Below are positions 10,937-23,500 of a stretch of 64,000 bases of DNA, piece after piece (position 1 is the stretch's first letter; every line of letters begins with the position of its first letter). The notes beneath the pieces were generated by a model. The model ran no database searches. It was not told the DNA's origin and saw only the letters and a list, made by a program, of their open reading frames with translations. The stretch is from positions 8,889,863 through 8,953,862 of the forward strand of contig OZ234496.1 in NCBI GenBank assembly GCA_965153455.1, read 5' to 3'. The position numbers and the translations under genes are program-made. The DNA comes from Sphagnum compactum. Lineage: Eukaryota; Bryophyta; Sphagnopsida; Sphagnales.

Positions 10937-11580
10937 TCATAATGAAACCTGATGTCTTGTTCCCAGTGGACTATTAGTGTAGTCATCTGACAAGTTGATG
11001 ACATTCACTTGGGTTAGTTGTTCAGTCAGAATTGCATCTTCTAGTACCGAATCCTCATGGAAAAGTTCTTGTGTGAATGAATGTTGTAGTGTAAAGTCTT
11101 GTTCCACTTGCGAATTGGTTTCATGTACAAGTACTATTGCCATATAGTTTTTGTCACCTCTAGCTTACAAATCTTTCACATGTAATGGTGTGTTGATGAT
11201 GTGTTCTCTTTGAAAAGCTTCAATTGCATCCTAATAGTCTTTGTTGAAGGATCAAAGTAAGTGATACTTCTCACGTTCCTTTGTAGACAATTCATGTTAT
11301 GATGTGTGATGTCCAGTGCCTTTGTGGTAATCGAAAAAACTTTTTCAAATTTGAATTAATTATTTTCCATTTGTCTTTACACAACTTGCTATTTCTTAGA
11401 GTTTTGTTGCAGACCAGCTTCTAAAATTCATTTGTAATTTTGTTCCACCACACTACAATAGGTACCATGTGCATTCTCAGATCCATCAATTATTTTTGTG
11501 TTGCATTTTCATTGTGTTTGCCTTTTATCAATGCCATCATTTTGTCTTGCTCCCAATTCCTATGCCTTTGATGCGCTGCT
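10937..11580 (-). pseudogene. trihelix (Myb/SANT-like) ORF relic, probably PIF/Harbinger ORF1
   Basis: On the minus strand, in broken frames, the core of a trihelix DNA-binding domain can be read. Near 11,380 is CKDKWKIINSNLKK; near 11,330-11,250 is FFDYHKGTGHHTS, then a stop, then HELSTKEREKYHL and SFNKDY with further stops. An open tail with no recognisable motif follows down to 10,937 (EQDFTLQHSF, LFHEDSVLEDA). The arrangement matches the second (Myb/trihelix) protein of plant PIF/Harbinger transposons, or a host trihelix gene derived from one. Stops and a frameshift make it non-functional. It is 9 kb from the transposase relic at 983-2060, and nothing ties the two to one element. Confidence 0.75.
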
Positions 11581-12068
11581 TCTTGCCCTCTTTTTGTCGA
11601 TCCTTTGCTTCCACAAATCCTTGCACCTTTCCTTCTTGACATTGCTACGTTGTCTATAGGCATTGACAAAAAAATTGTGCATCTCCATTTGCGAGGATGC
11701 TCTGCACACTTGAAGAGAGGTGGTTTAAGTATGAAAAGTTTTTGAAGAATGTGGACAATATGTTGTTATGGGAGGTGTTTTGGCGCCAAAAGTTTGGAGC
11801 TTGGATTTGAAATTGGTATCTTATTCACCTAAAGTTCGTGGTGATAACTTACCTTTGGTGATAAGAGTGTAAATCTTCAAATTTGGAAGATTTAACAATT
11901 CGTGGTAGCAGAGTAACAATAAGCTACCAATAGGTGATAAGTAGCTCAATAAATTGCCATGTAAAGCTTGTAATACATGAACTTGTACTAAAGCTTGATA
12001 ATGTTTCAATAGTATCTAGTGTAAAGTGTGTGTAAACTTTGAAGGATTTTTTAAAAAAAACACGTTGG
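11581..12068. other. intergenic DNA with no gene seen
   Basis: Mixed-composition DNA between the trihelix relic and the tandem arrays. It may include further decayed 5' sequence of the same relic (lysine- and arginine-rich readable stretches near 11,590-11,700 on the minus strand). Nothing firm was seen. Confidence 0.4.
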
Positions 12069-12273
12069 CCCCAAAATGTTAGAATTATTTAGATTTATTT
12101 ATGAGGCCAATTTCACCACCCCAAAATGTTTAGAATTATTTCGATTTATTTATGAGGCCAATTTCACCACCCCAAAATGTTTAGAATTATTTAAATTTTA
12201 TTTATGAGGCCAATTTCACCACCCCAAAATGTTTAGAATTATTTAGATTTATTTATGAGGCCAATTTCACCAC
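12069..12273 (+). repeat. four-copy ~51-bp tandem repeat
   Basis: The unit begins CCCCAAAATGTTTAGAATT and ends GAGGCCAATTTCACCA. Copies begin near 12,071, 12,121, 12,172 and 12,224 with only a few differences between them, so the array is young. Confidence 0.95.
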
Positions 12274-12539
12274 GTCTTTGTAGAAAATAAGAACACAGAA
12301 GACAAAATGTGCATAATTGGCCGCACATTATTTTTCATAATTGGCTTTTCTCAAAGCATTATTTTATGTATCATTCTCATTAGCTAGTTCATTATCAAAT
12401 TCCGGTAAGAAACTCAAACTTACACAATAGCATGCAAGACATATTGCACAACCCTTGCATAGGCTCTATCGACCCATATTCAAGGACTTTGAGAGTTAGG
12501 GCTTATTAAGTTGCACTTTACTTGAGTGGTGGGATACAT

Positions 12540-13545
12540 AGGTCCCTAGCAATTTCAAGTTATAAAAGAGGCCCCTAATAAGGGGTCCAAAGTCCGGTAT
12601 TCCAAGGTAGAAAGTGGGTCCCTATTAAGGGTCAAACTCTAGTATTTCAGGGTACAAAAGTCATCCCTTGTTTAGGGTCCTTTGAAATTCAATATTTCAA
12701 AATGTGAAGGAGGTCCCTAATAAGGGTCAACATTTAATGTTTCCAGGGTACAAAGTCCCTAACCGGGGTTGACACTTTACACTTAGTCCTTATGTTAGGG
12801 GTCGACAATTAGTATTCCATTCCATAGTATTTAATGTGGCCCCAAATAGGGGTCAAAGCTTAGTAGTACTCCAGGGTACAAAGTGATCCTTACTAGGGAT
12901 CCAAATTTCAGTGTTTTTCAAAGGGATGGTCCTTATATATAGTGAGGGGCCAAAGTTTAGTATTCCAGAGGGGTACAAAGTGTGGTCCTCATGAGGGATT
13001 GAGGTTTAAGTAATTTTCAGGGGGTTAACCAAAGTGGCCCTTATTTAGGGCTCAAAGTTAATAGGTATTTTCAGGGCTAACAAAGTGATCCTTATTTAGG
13101 GCTCAAAGGCTTTTTCTTGGTTTTCAGGGGTACAAAATGGTCCTTATTAGGGCTCAAAGTTTTAAAGTACTTTTTTGAGGGTACAAAAATGGTCCTTATT
13201 ATGATGGTTCAAGGTTTTAAAGTATCTTCAGGGCTACGGAATGGTCTTTATTAGGGCACAAGAGGAGGTTATAAGCAAGGATTTATATTATTTTATTTAT
13301 ATTCATTTATTTATATATTTTTATTTGCTTCTTCCCTCTATTATGTGTTTTGGAAAGTTTTGATGATTTTTTTGCATTTTTTAGCAAATTTTCCGAATTT
13401 TCACTTTAATAACCGCAATTAAATTTTTTCAGTACAAATGGGTCCTTATTAGGGGCTCAAGGCTTTTAAGTTTTTTTTTTAGGGTAACAAAAGGGTCCTT
13501 ATAGTAGGGGTCGACGTTTAGTATTCCATTGAGCGGACCTTATGA
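12540..13545 (+). repeat. decayed ~50-bp minisatellite (about 18-20 copies)
   Basis: Diverged copies share the consensus elements GGGTACAAAGTG, GTCCTTATTAGGGG, TCAAAGTTTAGTATT and CCAG in a fixed order. Spacing varies from 40 to 60 bp. Clear GGTACAAA anchors occur near 12,654, 12,746, 12,869, 12,973, 13,128, 13,180 and 13,430. An AT-rich interruption lies at about 13,270-13,425. Confidence 0.85.
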
Positions 13546-13555
13546 GCGTCGAAGT

Positions 13556-13932
13556 TTAGTATACGGTACCCAGGATCGTATAGTATAAGGAGCTTCGGAT
13601 ACGTATCTTACGGCTTCGAAATACGGATTCGGATACGGATATTCCGGATACGGATATTCCGGATACGGAATACGGTCTCCAACAGGGAGCTCTTGCCCTG
13701 CGGACTGTATGGCTTCCGATACTCAAGTATACGGATTCCGTTACGTATCTTGCGGCCTTTAGAATACGGTTTCCGGTACTGAGCTTCTGCCTTGAAACTA
13801 CGGCTTCCAATACGTAGCTTCCGGGTTCAGCCTACGGATTCTGATACGTATCTCCCGACTTCAGAATTACGGTTTTCGATACGTATCTTCCGCATTCGGA
13901 ATACGGTTTCCGATACGGAGCTTCCGCCAGGA
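13556..13932 (+). repeat. CpG-rich 34-bp tandem repeat upstream of the SABRE gene
   Basis: The well-preserved copies begin at 13,730, 13,765, 13,799, 13,833, 13,868 and 13,902 (period 34-35 bp). Each begins TACGG, carries TTCCGATACGTA and then CTTCCG. More decayed and partly deleted copies extend back to about 13,560. The unit is rich in CpG and contains the palindrome ATACGTAT plus opposed TTCCG/CGGAA motifs. It ends about 700 bp before the SABRE-type start codon, within the likely promoter. Confidence 0.92.
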
Positions 13933-14534
13933 AGATCCGTGCGGGAGAGGGGAAGGGGGGAACGAGGAGGAGCGAAGCTAGCTAGCTAACTGGCGTGCGA
14001 ATACCAAGATTACACAGTCGAGAAACAAAAACATGGAGCAGTCTTTTATTGGCATTACTGTTTTGGCAGAAGAAGAGAAGATGCAGAAGTGGCAGATCGC
14101 GGAAGAAAGTAAGCCCTAGATCAGCATTGGCGTACAAGCAAGCAAGCAAGCGAGGAAAGAAAGCCCGGCACCCATTCCTTCCTTGATTCTTGTTGTTGGG
14201 TGGGTTAGATCCAGAAACCCAATTCTGGAAAACCACAATACTCGCAGCTATAGAACTCGAATTCCCAATTCTTCTCTCGGATTCCCAGGTACCCATTCTC
14301 TCAGATCTCCCAATCTGACGTTGTAAGCTTCCCTGTTTTGATCGGATTCTTGTGAGAGGGACAAGCAAGGAAACAAACACGCGAGCAAAAGCCTTCCAGT
14401 CATGTTGGTGTTGTTGCATTGTGTGATCTGTTTTCTTTCTCAATCATATGCAGCCAAAGAGTTGGGGAGATTTGGTGCTTGAAGGAAAAAAAGCAGCTTG
14501 AAGGGAAGCTTGGGGGGGGTGGGGGGGTGTCATC

Positions 14535-14625
14535 ACCATGGTGCTATGTGTAGCTGAGATTTGAAGCTTTCATGGCTGGCTAGCTCTACTGATGAGAGCT
14601 TCAAGGAAGGCTTTAGGGTTTGTGT
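14535..14625 (+). promoter_or_regulatory. upstream ATGs in the leader of the SABRE-type gene
   Basis: Short upstream reading frames precede the main start. One begins at the ATG near 14,538 and stops within nine codons. Another begins at 14,592 (ATGAGAGCTTCAAGG) and overlaps the main start out of frame. If they lie in the mature leader they could lower translation initiation. The transcription start is not defined from sequence. Confidence 0.35.
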
Positions 14626-14631
14626 ATGTCA

Positions 14632-16445
14632 ATGGAGGTGACGCCGGACAAGTTTCTGTGGTTGTTTCTGGTGGTGGCTACTCTGGGATGGATCCTTTTC
14701 AAGTACGTTTCTGTTTGTCCATCCTCTTCTTTCCTTTTCCTTTTGGCAATGCTTTCTCTTTGTTGGAGCTTAGGGTTTATTGTTCCTGTTGTCTTTCTTG
14801 GGGTTTTCTAGGACCTGGATTCAGATTGGTGAAGGAAGGCTGTATTGGTTGGGTTCCTGTAGACCTCTCTCTCTCTCTCCCTCTGTGTCTATGTGTCTGG
14901 GCCCGTGTCTCAGATGTGTCATAGAGGGAGAGGAGATCTGATGAGACTCTCATTTTGTCTCTGGCAATCTTGGGGTTCCTCTGTTGTTGTTGCATCACCA
15001 GAGGAAACCCTATGAGTTTCAGAAGAGAATTCTGAGGAGTTTCTTTAGAGACCAATGATTTTCAGAAGCTCGATGATTTTTCTCTCAGATGATTGATTTC
15101 TGAGGATTGCAATTGTTATTTTTGGGATGTGAGATTATGGTAAATAGCAGATGAGGATTTGATGCTCTAAAACCTTGACCCAGATTTTGCTTTGAGCTGC
15201 AAATCCTCAGGAAGGAATTATTTTGTAGATTCTTGGACGAGAGTTTGCAGCCAAGCAGCTTAAATCTCAGGAATTTTTTTGCAGCTGGTTGCTTTTGACG
15301 AGGATGTGACAACTACTACAGGGTTGTGCAGAATCAGGGTTTTACAGAAGCTAATTTTACAGGTCCTTTTGAATCTCATGAATTAGAAAGGAATCTGTTA
15401 GAAAAAAATTGGCAAACATTACAGCATTCATCAAGATTATATTAGCAATAAATGAATCAAGCAATAGTGACAACTGCTATATGGATAAATCAATGCAAAG
15501 CCAATTGAAAACATTGCAATGATTTCGGAGAATACAAGCTCATTGGGACTTTGTGAACCAATCTGTATCTGTCTCAGAGCTCAGTACTTGTAGTAGTGAT
15601 GGTTGGAAATTTGCAAGGGTGCAAATCCTTTTCCAGTAGAGCAAGGATTTGATGAAACCAGATAGCCCATGCTTCTATGAGAATGATGAAGAAATGAACT
15701 GACAATGTACATGTTTTGTTCTGACTGTGTTTTGATGAGATGATCAGAAAAGACATATATGGCTTTTATATTGGTGTTTTTTTTGGGGGTCTTGTGGGTC
15801 AGTTTCACAGCTAAGCTTTTGGCATGGATTGCAAGTACTGTACTTCGTGCAAAAGTGCAGTTTCGTCTGGCAGGTTTTCAACGCCTGAAAGATGTCACAA
15901 TAAATTTCCAAAAGGTTTGTGGTGTGTTTTGGCTTCTTCAGATTGATTAGGTACCACTGGGAATTATTCTTTGTGAATGGGATGGACCATTCCAGGAGCT
16001 ATCTGAAGCTCCTCAGTTTGATTGATGATGATACCTAATCACCCTGTTGAGCTTTGTGGACATAAAATCTTGCTAGAAGTTGAATTCAGAAGAGTAATAT
16101 AGTTTTTGTGCTGACTTTGGACGGGCCCGTCTTTCTTCTTCTTCTTGTTCACGAACAGGGTGCAGTTGCCCATCTTGCAATTGGAGAGGTTCGGTTCAGT
16201 GTACGCAAACAGCTCAAAGCTTTCTTTGGCGACTACAAGTTTCAGTTGTTTCTTTCAGATGTCGAAGTTGTGTTTCAAAAACCTCCAACAACTACTTCCA
16301 AGAAAGCAAAGGCGAAAGTCAAAGTTTCCACTCACAGAAACTCTGCCTCCGAGCGGAGAAAATGGCTAATAGTAGCCACCCTTGCAAAGTATCTCAAGTT
16401 CTCAATCACGGAGCTGGTGTTCAAAGTTTTGGAGGTAATTGCACA

Positions 16446-16485
<40 letters not shown>

Positions 16486-17554
16486 CTTCCTGTTCTAACT
16501 TCCTGTTTTTCAATGGGGATTTTTTTGTCTTCATTTTGGAATGTATTATAGTGCAAAAAGCACATCATCTAAAAAGTCATGAAACCTCTTGTCGGTGGGT
16601 GGGTCAGATTCCAAACATGTCATTGGAAATCAAGGAGCTGGACCTTGATCTATTGAAAGAAGATGTTGGGTCAAGCTTGTTGGGGTTGAAGCTTTCAGTT
16701 ATTCCATGCACAATATACCTGGGTGAGCTTGAGAACTGGGTGTACAATTCAGGCATTACCAAGTTTGGACAACGTTTGCTCTCAGTGACAAGAGCCTCTT
16801 CTGCTCCTGTCATTGACACTGCACCCAGTGTTCTTTTCCTGATGGAGCATCTCTCTGTGGCTTGCTCTTTTGACCATGATAGGTAGGTACTGTTCTCTTG
16901 TTGGTTTTGCAGACCCTACCCATTGAAGGTGAGAGTCTCTGAATAGAGACATGAAATCCGTTTTGATCCAGTTCTGCTGCAGGCAAGATTGTATCTCATC
17001 TCGATCAAATCCTCACATGAGAAGGTGTGTCTTCATTGAGTTTTTTCTTGCAGGGAAGCTGGAGTGATGATGCAACAACTGGAAGTGGCATGTGGAGATG
17101 CCATGTTGGACTTGAATGAGGAGCTTCTGTTCAGTGAAAATGACCCCCTTGGAGCTTCCACCAAACCGGTCAAGAATATAGAAACTGCAGAAAAGCAGAA
17201 GGATGAGGTTACGGTGGTTCCTATGGTCAACCCACCATCTTCAAGCTTGGAAAAGGAAGAAGATGGTGTTGCAGTTGATGTTCCCCCTGGTCGAGTTGTC
17301 AAAGTTCCAGAGAAGGTTTGTTGTTTCTTCTCAGACAGTTGCTTTTGATCAAGGTCCTACAGTTGCAGCTGCTTATGTAGGAATTTTTCTTGCAATTCTA
17401 GAGGAGCATACTGAGGAATCTGTGATCAGTTGCACATGACAACTTTGGGGCAACTGACTGAGTATCAAAGTGTCAACGCTCAGCAGGATCGTGCTAGAAT
17501 CTGCTTTGGCCAGCTTGAAAGTTACCCAACTTTTCTGGACTTTTCTTACAATTG

Positions 17555-17591
<37 letters not shown>

Positions 17592-20500
17592 CATCAGTCA
17601 TCCTTATACACAGCTAATTTGTAGACCGAAACTGTGACAGCTTTTGATATGTTTCTGTGTTCTGTCTTTGAAGCTTGGTTTCACTCTTCCTAGTCTCACT
17701 GTGAAGTGCACTCAAGAGGGAGGACAAATGATGGAGAACAAAGTAAAAGGTATTCTGTTGCGTGGCGGCAGGTCACGGCTGTCTGAACAAGCAGGTGACC
17801 TGATATCACAGCTCGACATTCACATGGACTTTGGTGAAATTCTGGTCTGATTCTTGTCTATCCCTCAAACTATATGGTGGATCTCGGCCTCTAGAAAACT
17901 CAGAACCTTCTCTGTGGATTGAGAGAGGAACTCTGATTGCATGACATGACCTGTTACAAAAAATTCAGAATGTTTGTGTGGTTGTTGTTGAGTGCGGTAA
18001 CAGTTTAGTGTTTTGTGCACAGATCATGCGTGAGAACAAGCAATCTGTGCTGGAGATCTTGAAGGTTGCAGTGGCAGCTTCCCTCGAGTTTCCTGCTGAA
18101 GTACGCTTCCATGTGCTTGCTGTCATTCACAATTTGGGTTGCAGGGTTTAGGGTTTAGAGTTTGAGGTGGTGTAAAAGCTTCAGGTTCTGCTACTGAGAA
18201 ATTTCCACTACTGTTTCTTGCCAGACTAGAAGACCTTTACAGGCGCAGATTGATGTAAAACTGGGAGGAACACAGTGCAACTTGTTGACAGCAAGCCTCG
18301 ACTGCTGGCTTAAGTTTGCACTTCGTGTCATGAAGAAGAAGAACTCAAATCTGAGGCGTGAGCATCATCCAGCAACAGAAGCCGGATCTCCCTCTATGCC
18401 AACACCCCCCAAGCGAACAAAGTCATCGACAAAAAGGAAGATCTCTTGGGGTTGTACTTTGTCAGCACCCGACATGTTGCTTACTGCTTACAGCCTTGAT
18501 GGCATGGCCCTCTATAATGTATACCACTTTCTATAATGCCCTGGATCTGTAGCTCTAATATGGATCGCAGTGTTAATGCCAGTTACAACGTGTCAAAGGA
18601 TTGCAGTACACAACATGAGTTTGTTTGTCCCTTTTCATATATCTCTGATGTTTTAGCTCATAGGTGATAGGAGCTGACAGATAGTGGGGGGACACGGTGG
18701 TTTGGATTCTTTGAAACAGGTGAGCTCACAAACATCCCATTTGTTCATAAATACGGGATCGGGTAAGGAAATGGCACTACATGCAGAACTGGGAGAGTGT
18801 GTCATTAGTATGGCCGAGGAGGCAGACAGCTCCTCTGAAGACCCATTAGCTGGAGGTGAATCTATTGCAGGCTGCCTGATGCGGGTTTCGAGAGTGGTTG
18901 TGGAGTGGGGATTAGCAGACTCTGACTTGGTTGATGTCACCGTGTCAGAGAAGAAGAGCAAAACTCTTGTTGCTGAATTTAGTGGCAGCAAGCTGTACTT
19001 CAGCTTCCCACGCTTGCATTCGATCCTGTCTACTGCAATGGTGATGGAGAAGTACCTCAAGACGCTTTCAAATGAGAGAAAGAGCAAAAAGACGAACAGC
19101 ATGCAACTGAAACCTACACAGAAGAAGGCTGGGGGGATCAAACAGGCGATTCTTCGTCTTGAAGGTTTTGCTGTACAGTTGATGGGATTACTGCATGCAG
19201 AGGATGAGAAGGTGCCAGATCCAAAGAAGGTCAATTTCGGAAACCAAGGAGGGGAGTCTGTTGTTACCAACTCATCAGATGGGTCATTGCGAACAGCTAT
19301 GATCCATGTCACAAAAGGCAACAGACTTCGATCCAAATACAATGCTATTGCTGAACTTGCACATCTCAACTTATGCTTTGACAAGGAGGTTCATGGTTTC
19401 ACTGTGGAAGTTGAACGAGGATGTTTACTGTACAAAGAGCTGGCTCCTCGAGACAAAGTTCTTGGTGACATCACCGCATTCAGAGTGCAGAATTTGGAGG
19501 TAATCTACCAACCGGCTGTTGTGGGTGGAGAAAATGGCAACTTGGCGCTTGTGAGTGCTACGGGTGTGATGACCCGATGGGAGCCTGACTTGCACTTGCT
19601 TTGTCACGAAGTCGGATTGCAGACAAAGGGGTTGCTGGATTTTCGCAAATCCTTGCTGAGAAAGGAAAGAAATAGTCCACTCATTGCTGCTGCCATGAAG
19701 GTTGTTGAGACCAAGGAAACCATTGAGCAAAACTTGAGCAAAGTTACTGTTGCTCTTGATGTCGAAGGTTTTGATTTCATAGCTGAGGTTGCTGATGGAG
19801 TAGAGTTGGTTCTACATGTCGATTCCCTATTCTCTGAAGATGCTGAAATTGGGCTACTTCTCGAGAATTCGCTTTTGACGTTGAATAGCGCAACAGTCTT
19901 GAGCAGTGAAAGCTTGCAGATTTCACGTATTCCTGTTGCAGATGAACAACGCAAAGACGGGCCACTGAGATTGGTTGCTGGATTGGGTGACTTCAAGAGA
20001 TGGGATTGCATAATCCAAGGCAGTGGAACAAGGATTATTATGCCCTACCGGATGCCATTCCGGGCAATGGAAGATGCATGTGAAGACATGTGGAGGACCT
20101 TGAAATTGGTCATGGTTGCACAGAAGAGCAGGAGTGGCGCAAAGGCAGCAGCTCCAACTGCTGCTGTGGTCACAAAGGCAAGGACAAAGAGGTCTTCAGA
20201 GATGCGCGCGCTGAAGTTTGTGATGCAGGATATTGTGGCTGAAATTGAAGAGGAGCCTCTTCAAGGCTGGTTCGATGAGCACCATCGGCTCATGGCCGAG
20301 GAAGTGTGTGAACTGATTTTCAGAGAAGAGTTGTTTAATGACAAGGTTGCAAAGGAGTGCTGCAAAAGCAGAACCCATGTCTCAAATTCAGATGGGGAAG
20401 CCGCTGCAGGAAGCCAGAGTGGTTCTTCTCAGAAGCAGCAGACAGAAACAGGTTTACAGAATCCCAGCACAGTGAAAAAGGAGCATGAGCGACTTCAGCG

Positions 20501-23500
20501 GCAAACATTCAATGCTTACCATGGAGCTTGTAAAAAACTGGTTCCTTACATGGGATCAGGGGCGGAAGCTTGTGGTGGTCTGCAAGCAGGATTCAAACCC
20601 AGCATTACCCGGCGATCCCTGGCATCTATCACAGCAGCAAGCCTGGAGGTAGTTCTCACAAAAGTTGAAGGAGGACGAGAGGGCATGATTGAGATTATCC
20701 GCAAGCTGGACTGTGTGAGCCCAGATTTGCAAGTTCCATTCTCTCGGGTGATGGGTCGAAAGCTGCAGGTGCAAGGTTCATCCCTTGCAGTATGCCTTCG
20801 TGACTATTCGGCTCCCATGCTGGCTGCTGAAAGTGGCAGTTGTGATGGAGTTGTTGTACTCGCCCAACAGGTAATGTTCATTCTTAACAGACCATTTCTA
20901 GTTTCCATTTGCAGTTTACATTCCCCAGTATACTCTTCTTTGAGCTTTCTTGGAGGTTGTTTTTTACATGTGGTTTTGAGTTTCTTCTGTCCTTCACTTC
21001 TCTATCTTGTTGGCTTGTTTTGGTTTTTGCAGGCAACGGTTTTCCCACCACAGATTCCCCAAGATGTGTACCTTGGTAGGTGGCGGAGAATCACTGTAAA
21101 CCGCTCGATCAGTGGCTCAACTCCACCATTGAAGTGCTATTTACAGATTCCTGTCGAGTTGGATACAGCAAAGGTGAGTTATGGTGTGGGTCATGAACCT
21201 GCCATAGCTGATGTGAGCTACGCCTTTTCAATTGCACTACGGAAAATGGATATCAGTGTCCGCAGAGACCAGTGGCCCGAGAAGATTCCCTTGCCACCAC
21301 TGCCTGTCAAGAAAGAGCGCAACTTGCCATGGTGGGATGATATGCGCTACTACATACATGGCAATAACAGTGTCAATGTCACCAACTTTGAGTGGAGCTT
21401 CTTGGCAACAACTAACCCATACGAGGAAGCCAACATGATGCGCTTGGTGTCCAATTCTATGGAGATCAAGCAATCGGAAGGGTGCGTTGTGTTCAATGGG
21501 AAGGAATTTGGACTACATATTTCTAGTCTCGAGATTGTCCCAAAAGGGCTCGACTCAGGCGTTTACAACCTGAAACTACCTGTGTTTCTGACGATGCCAG
21601 TTTTTGAGTTGGAGATCACCATGGATTGGGATTGCGAAAGTGGAGCACCACTGAACCACTATCTACATGCATTTCCTCATGAGATGAAGCTGCGTGAGAA
21701 AGTTTACGATCCCTTTCGATCCACATCTTTCTCATTGGTGCTGAATTTCGGCTTCAAAGCCAATGAAGAAGAAGTGTTGAATGAGGATTTACCTGCAGCT
21801 GCTGCTGCTACTGCTGGAGATCAGAAAACCAGCAGGAGTTTCACTACTACTGCTACTACAACAACAGCTCAAGCTCTGAAAGGTCCCACTCGCTTGTTTT
21901 CACATGGGTCTGCTTCACCTGCCTCTCACGAAGAATGTGTGGGGACAATTCCGACAATGAATCTTGGTGCTCATGATCTGATGTGGATTTTCAAGTGGTG
22001 GAGCCTTTACTACTTGCCCCCGCATAAACTGCGATCTTTTGCAAGATTTCCTCGATTTGGTGTACCACGAGTACCTCGCTCTGGGAATCTGTCTCTAGAT
22101 AAGGTGCTTACAGAGTTCATGTTAAGAGTGGACTCAACACCAGCTTGCATATATCATTCTTCTCTTATGGAAGATGACCCAGCAATTGGATTGGCATTTC
22201 GCATGAAAAGGCTCAAATATGAGCTGTGTTACAGCCGGGGCCTTGGCCACTTCACTATTGAAACCAAGCGTGACCCATTGGAGCTCGTTTACCAAGGGCT
22301 AGATATCCACAGTATGAAGGTAGAACTTCATCGGGATCAATCTCCTCCTCCTGCAGATGACGACATCGCTGAGAATTTGCAGAAGTCTGACAAAGTGAAG
22401 GAGTTGCTGGGACTGCCAGAAGTGAACTCGAGTGAGTTGGCGCCAGACCCATTTAGGAGCAGTGAGCGTGGTTTCTTGCTTACAACAGATCGCCTTACAA
22501 TCAGGAAGCAAGCACCTAAGGCCGATTCTGCTCGCCTTTCAATCTGGCTAGAAGGGAGCAGACGACAGCTTCGTGTAGAAACAGCTATCCGTAACATGGA
22601 CATTGACTATGGGAGTGGAAGCGATGTTTTGTCTGATGATGATGGCTTCAATGTTGTCCTGGCAGACAACTGTCTACGAGTTTCTTTGTATGGCTTGAAG
22701 CTGCTGTGGACCCTTGAGAATCGGGATGCAGTGTGGGCATGGGTGGGAGATATGGCACAAGCTTTCGAACACCCGAAGCCCTCTCCATCCAGGCAATTTG
22801 CACAGCGCAAAAGGATGGAGGAGCAGCAAAAGGTCATGGCTGTTGCCAACAAAGGAGAGAAGGAGAAACTGAACGGCGGAGGACATTCAACTCAACTACA
22901 TAAAGGCGGCTCCATAAGTGCCCCTTCATCTCCTTCTCGTCCTTCCAAGCTGCACACATCTACACCAGGAAGGGGTGGTGCCAACAGCTTGCATTCAGCT
23001 TCAACAGGTAAAATGGATTCCCAGCACCCTAAACCATCAAAGTTGTGCCTTTTCTGCTTGCTGGCTTCTTTTGAGCTATTATGGAAGTCCATGACCTGCC
23101 TTTCAACTTTCTAATTCAGTAGCGATCTTGCTTGCCATTACCTTTCATGGTTTGTAGCTTTACCAAAGGACGCGCTGTCAGAAGAGGAGGGCGAGGGTAC
23201 CATGCACTTCATGGTCAATGTGGTTCAGCCTCAGTTCAATCTCCACTCTGAAGAAGCACATGTATGTCTCAGCTTTTCACTCCATTGGTCATCCTTCTGA
23301 AACTAAGAATGTGTTGTTTGTGTGCTGCTGCTATCAAGATTGCCAGCTTCAAGAAGAAGCAAAAAGCTTGGTGATGTGAATCTCTCTCTCTCTGTGTAAT
23401 GCAGGGTCGCCTCTTGTTGGCAGCAGCGAGTGGACAAGTGCTGGCACGCTCGTATCATTCCTTAGTGTCAGTTGGGTTTGATATGATAGTGCAGGCATTA

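Noticed and set aside
13556-13989. Open frames across the 34-bp repeat
   Set aside because: They arise from tandem repetition (repeating VSGISVSG-type and SDTYLPTS-type residues) and have no conserved domain.
18653-19384. 243-codon minus-strand frame
   Set aside because: It is an antisense shadow of the long SABRE exon, with no independent homology.
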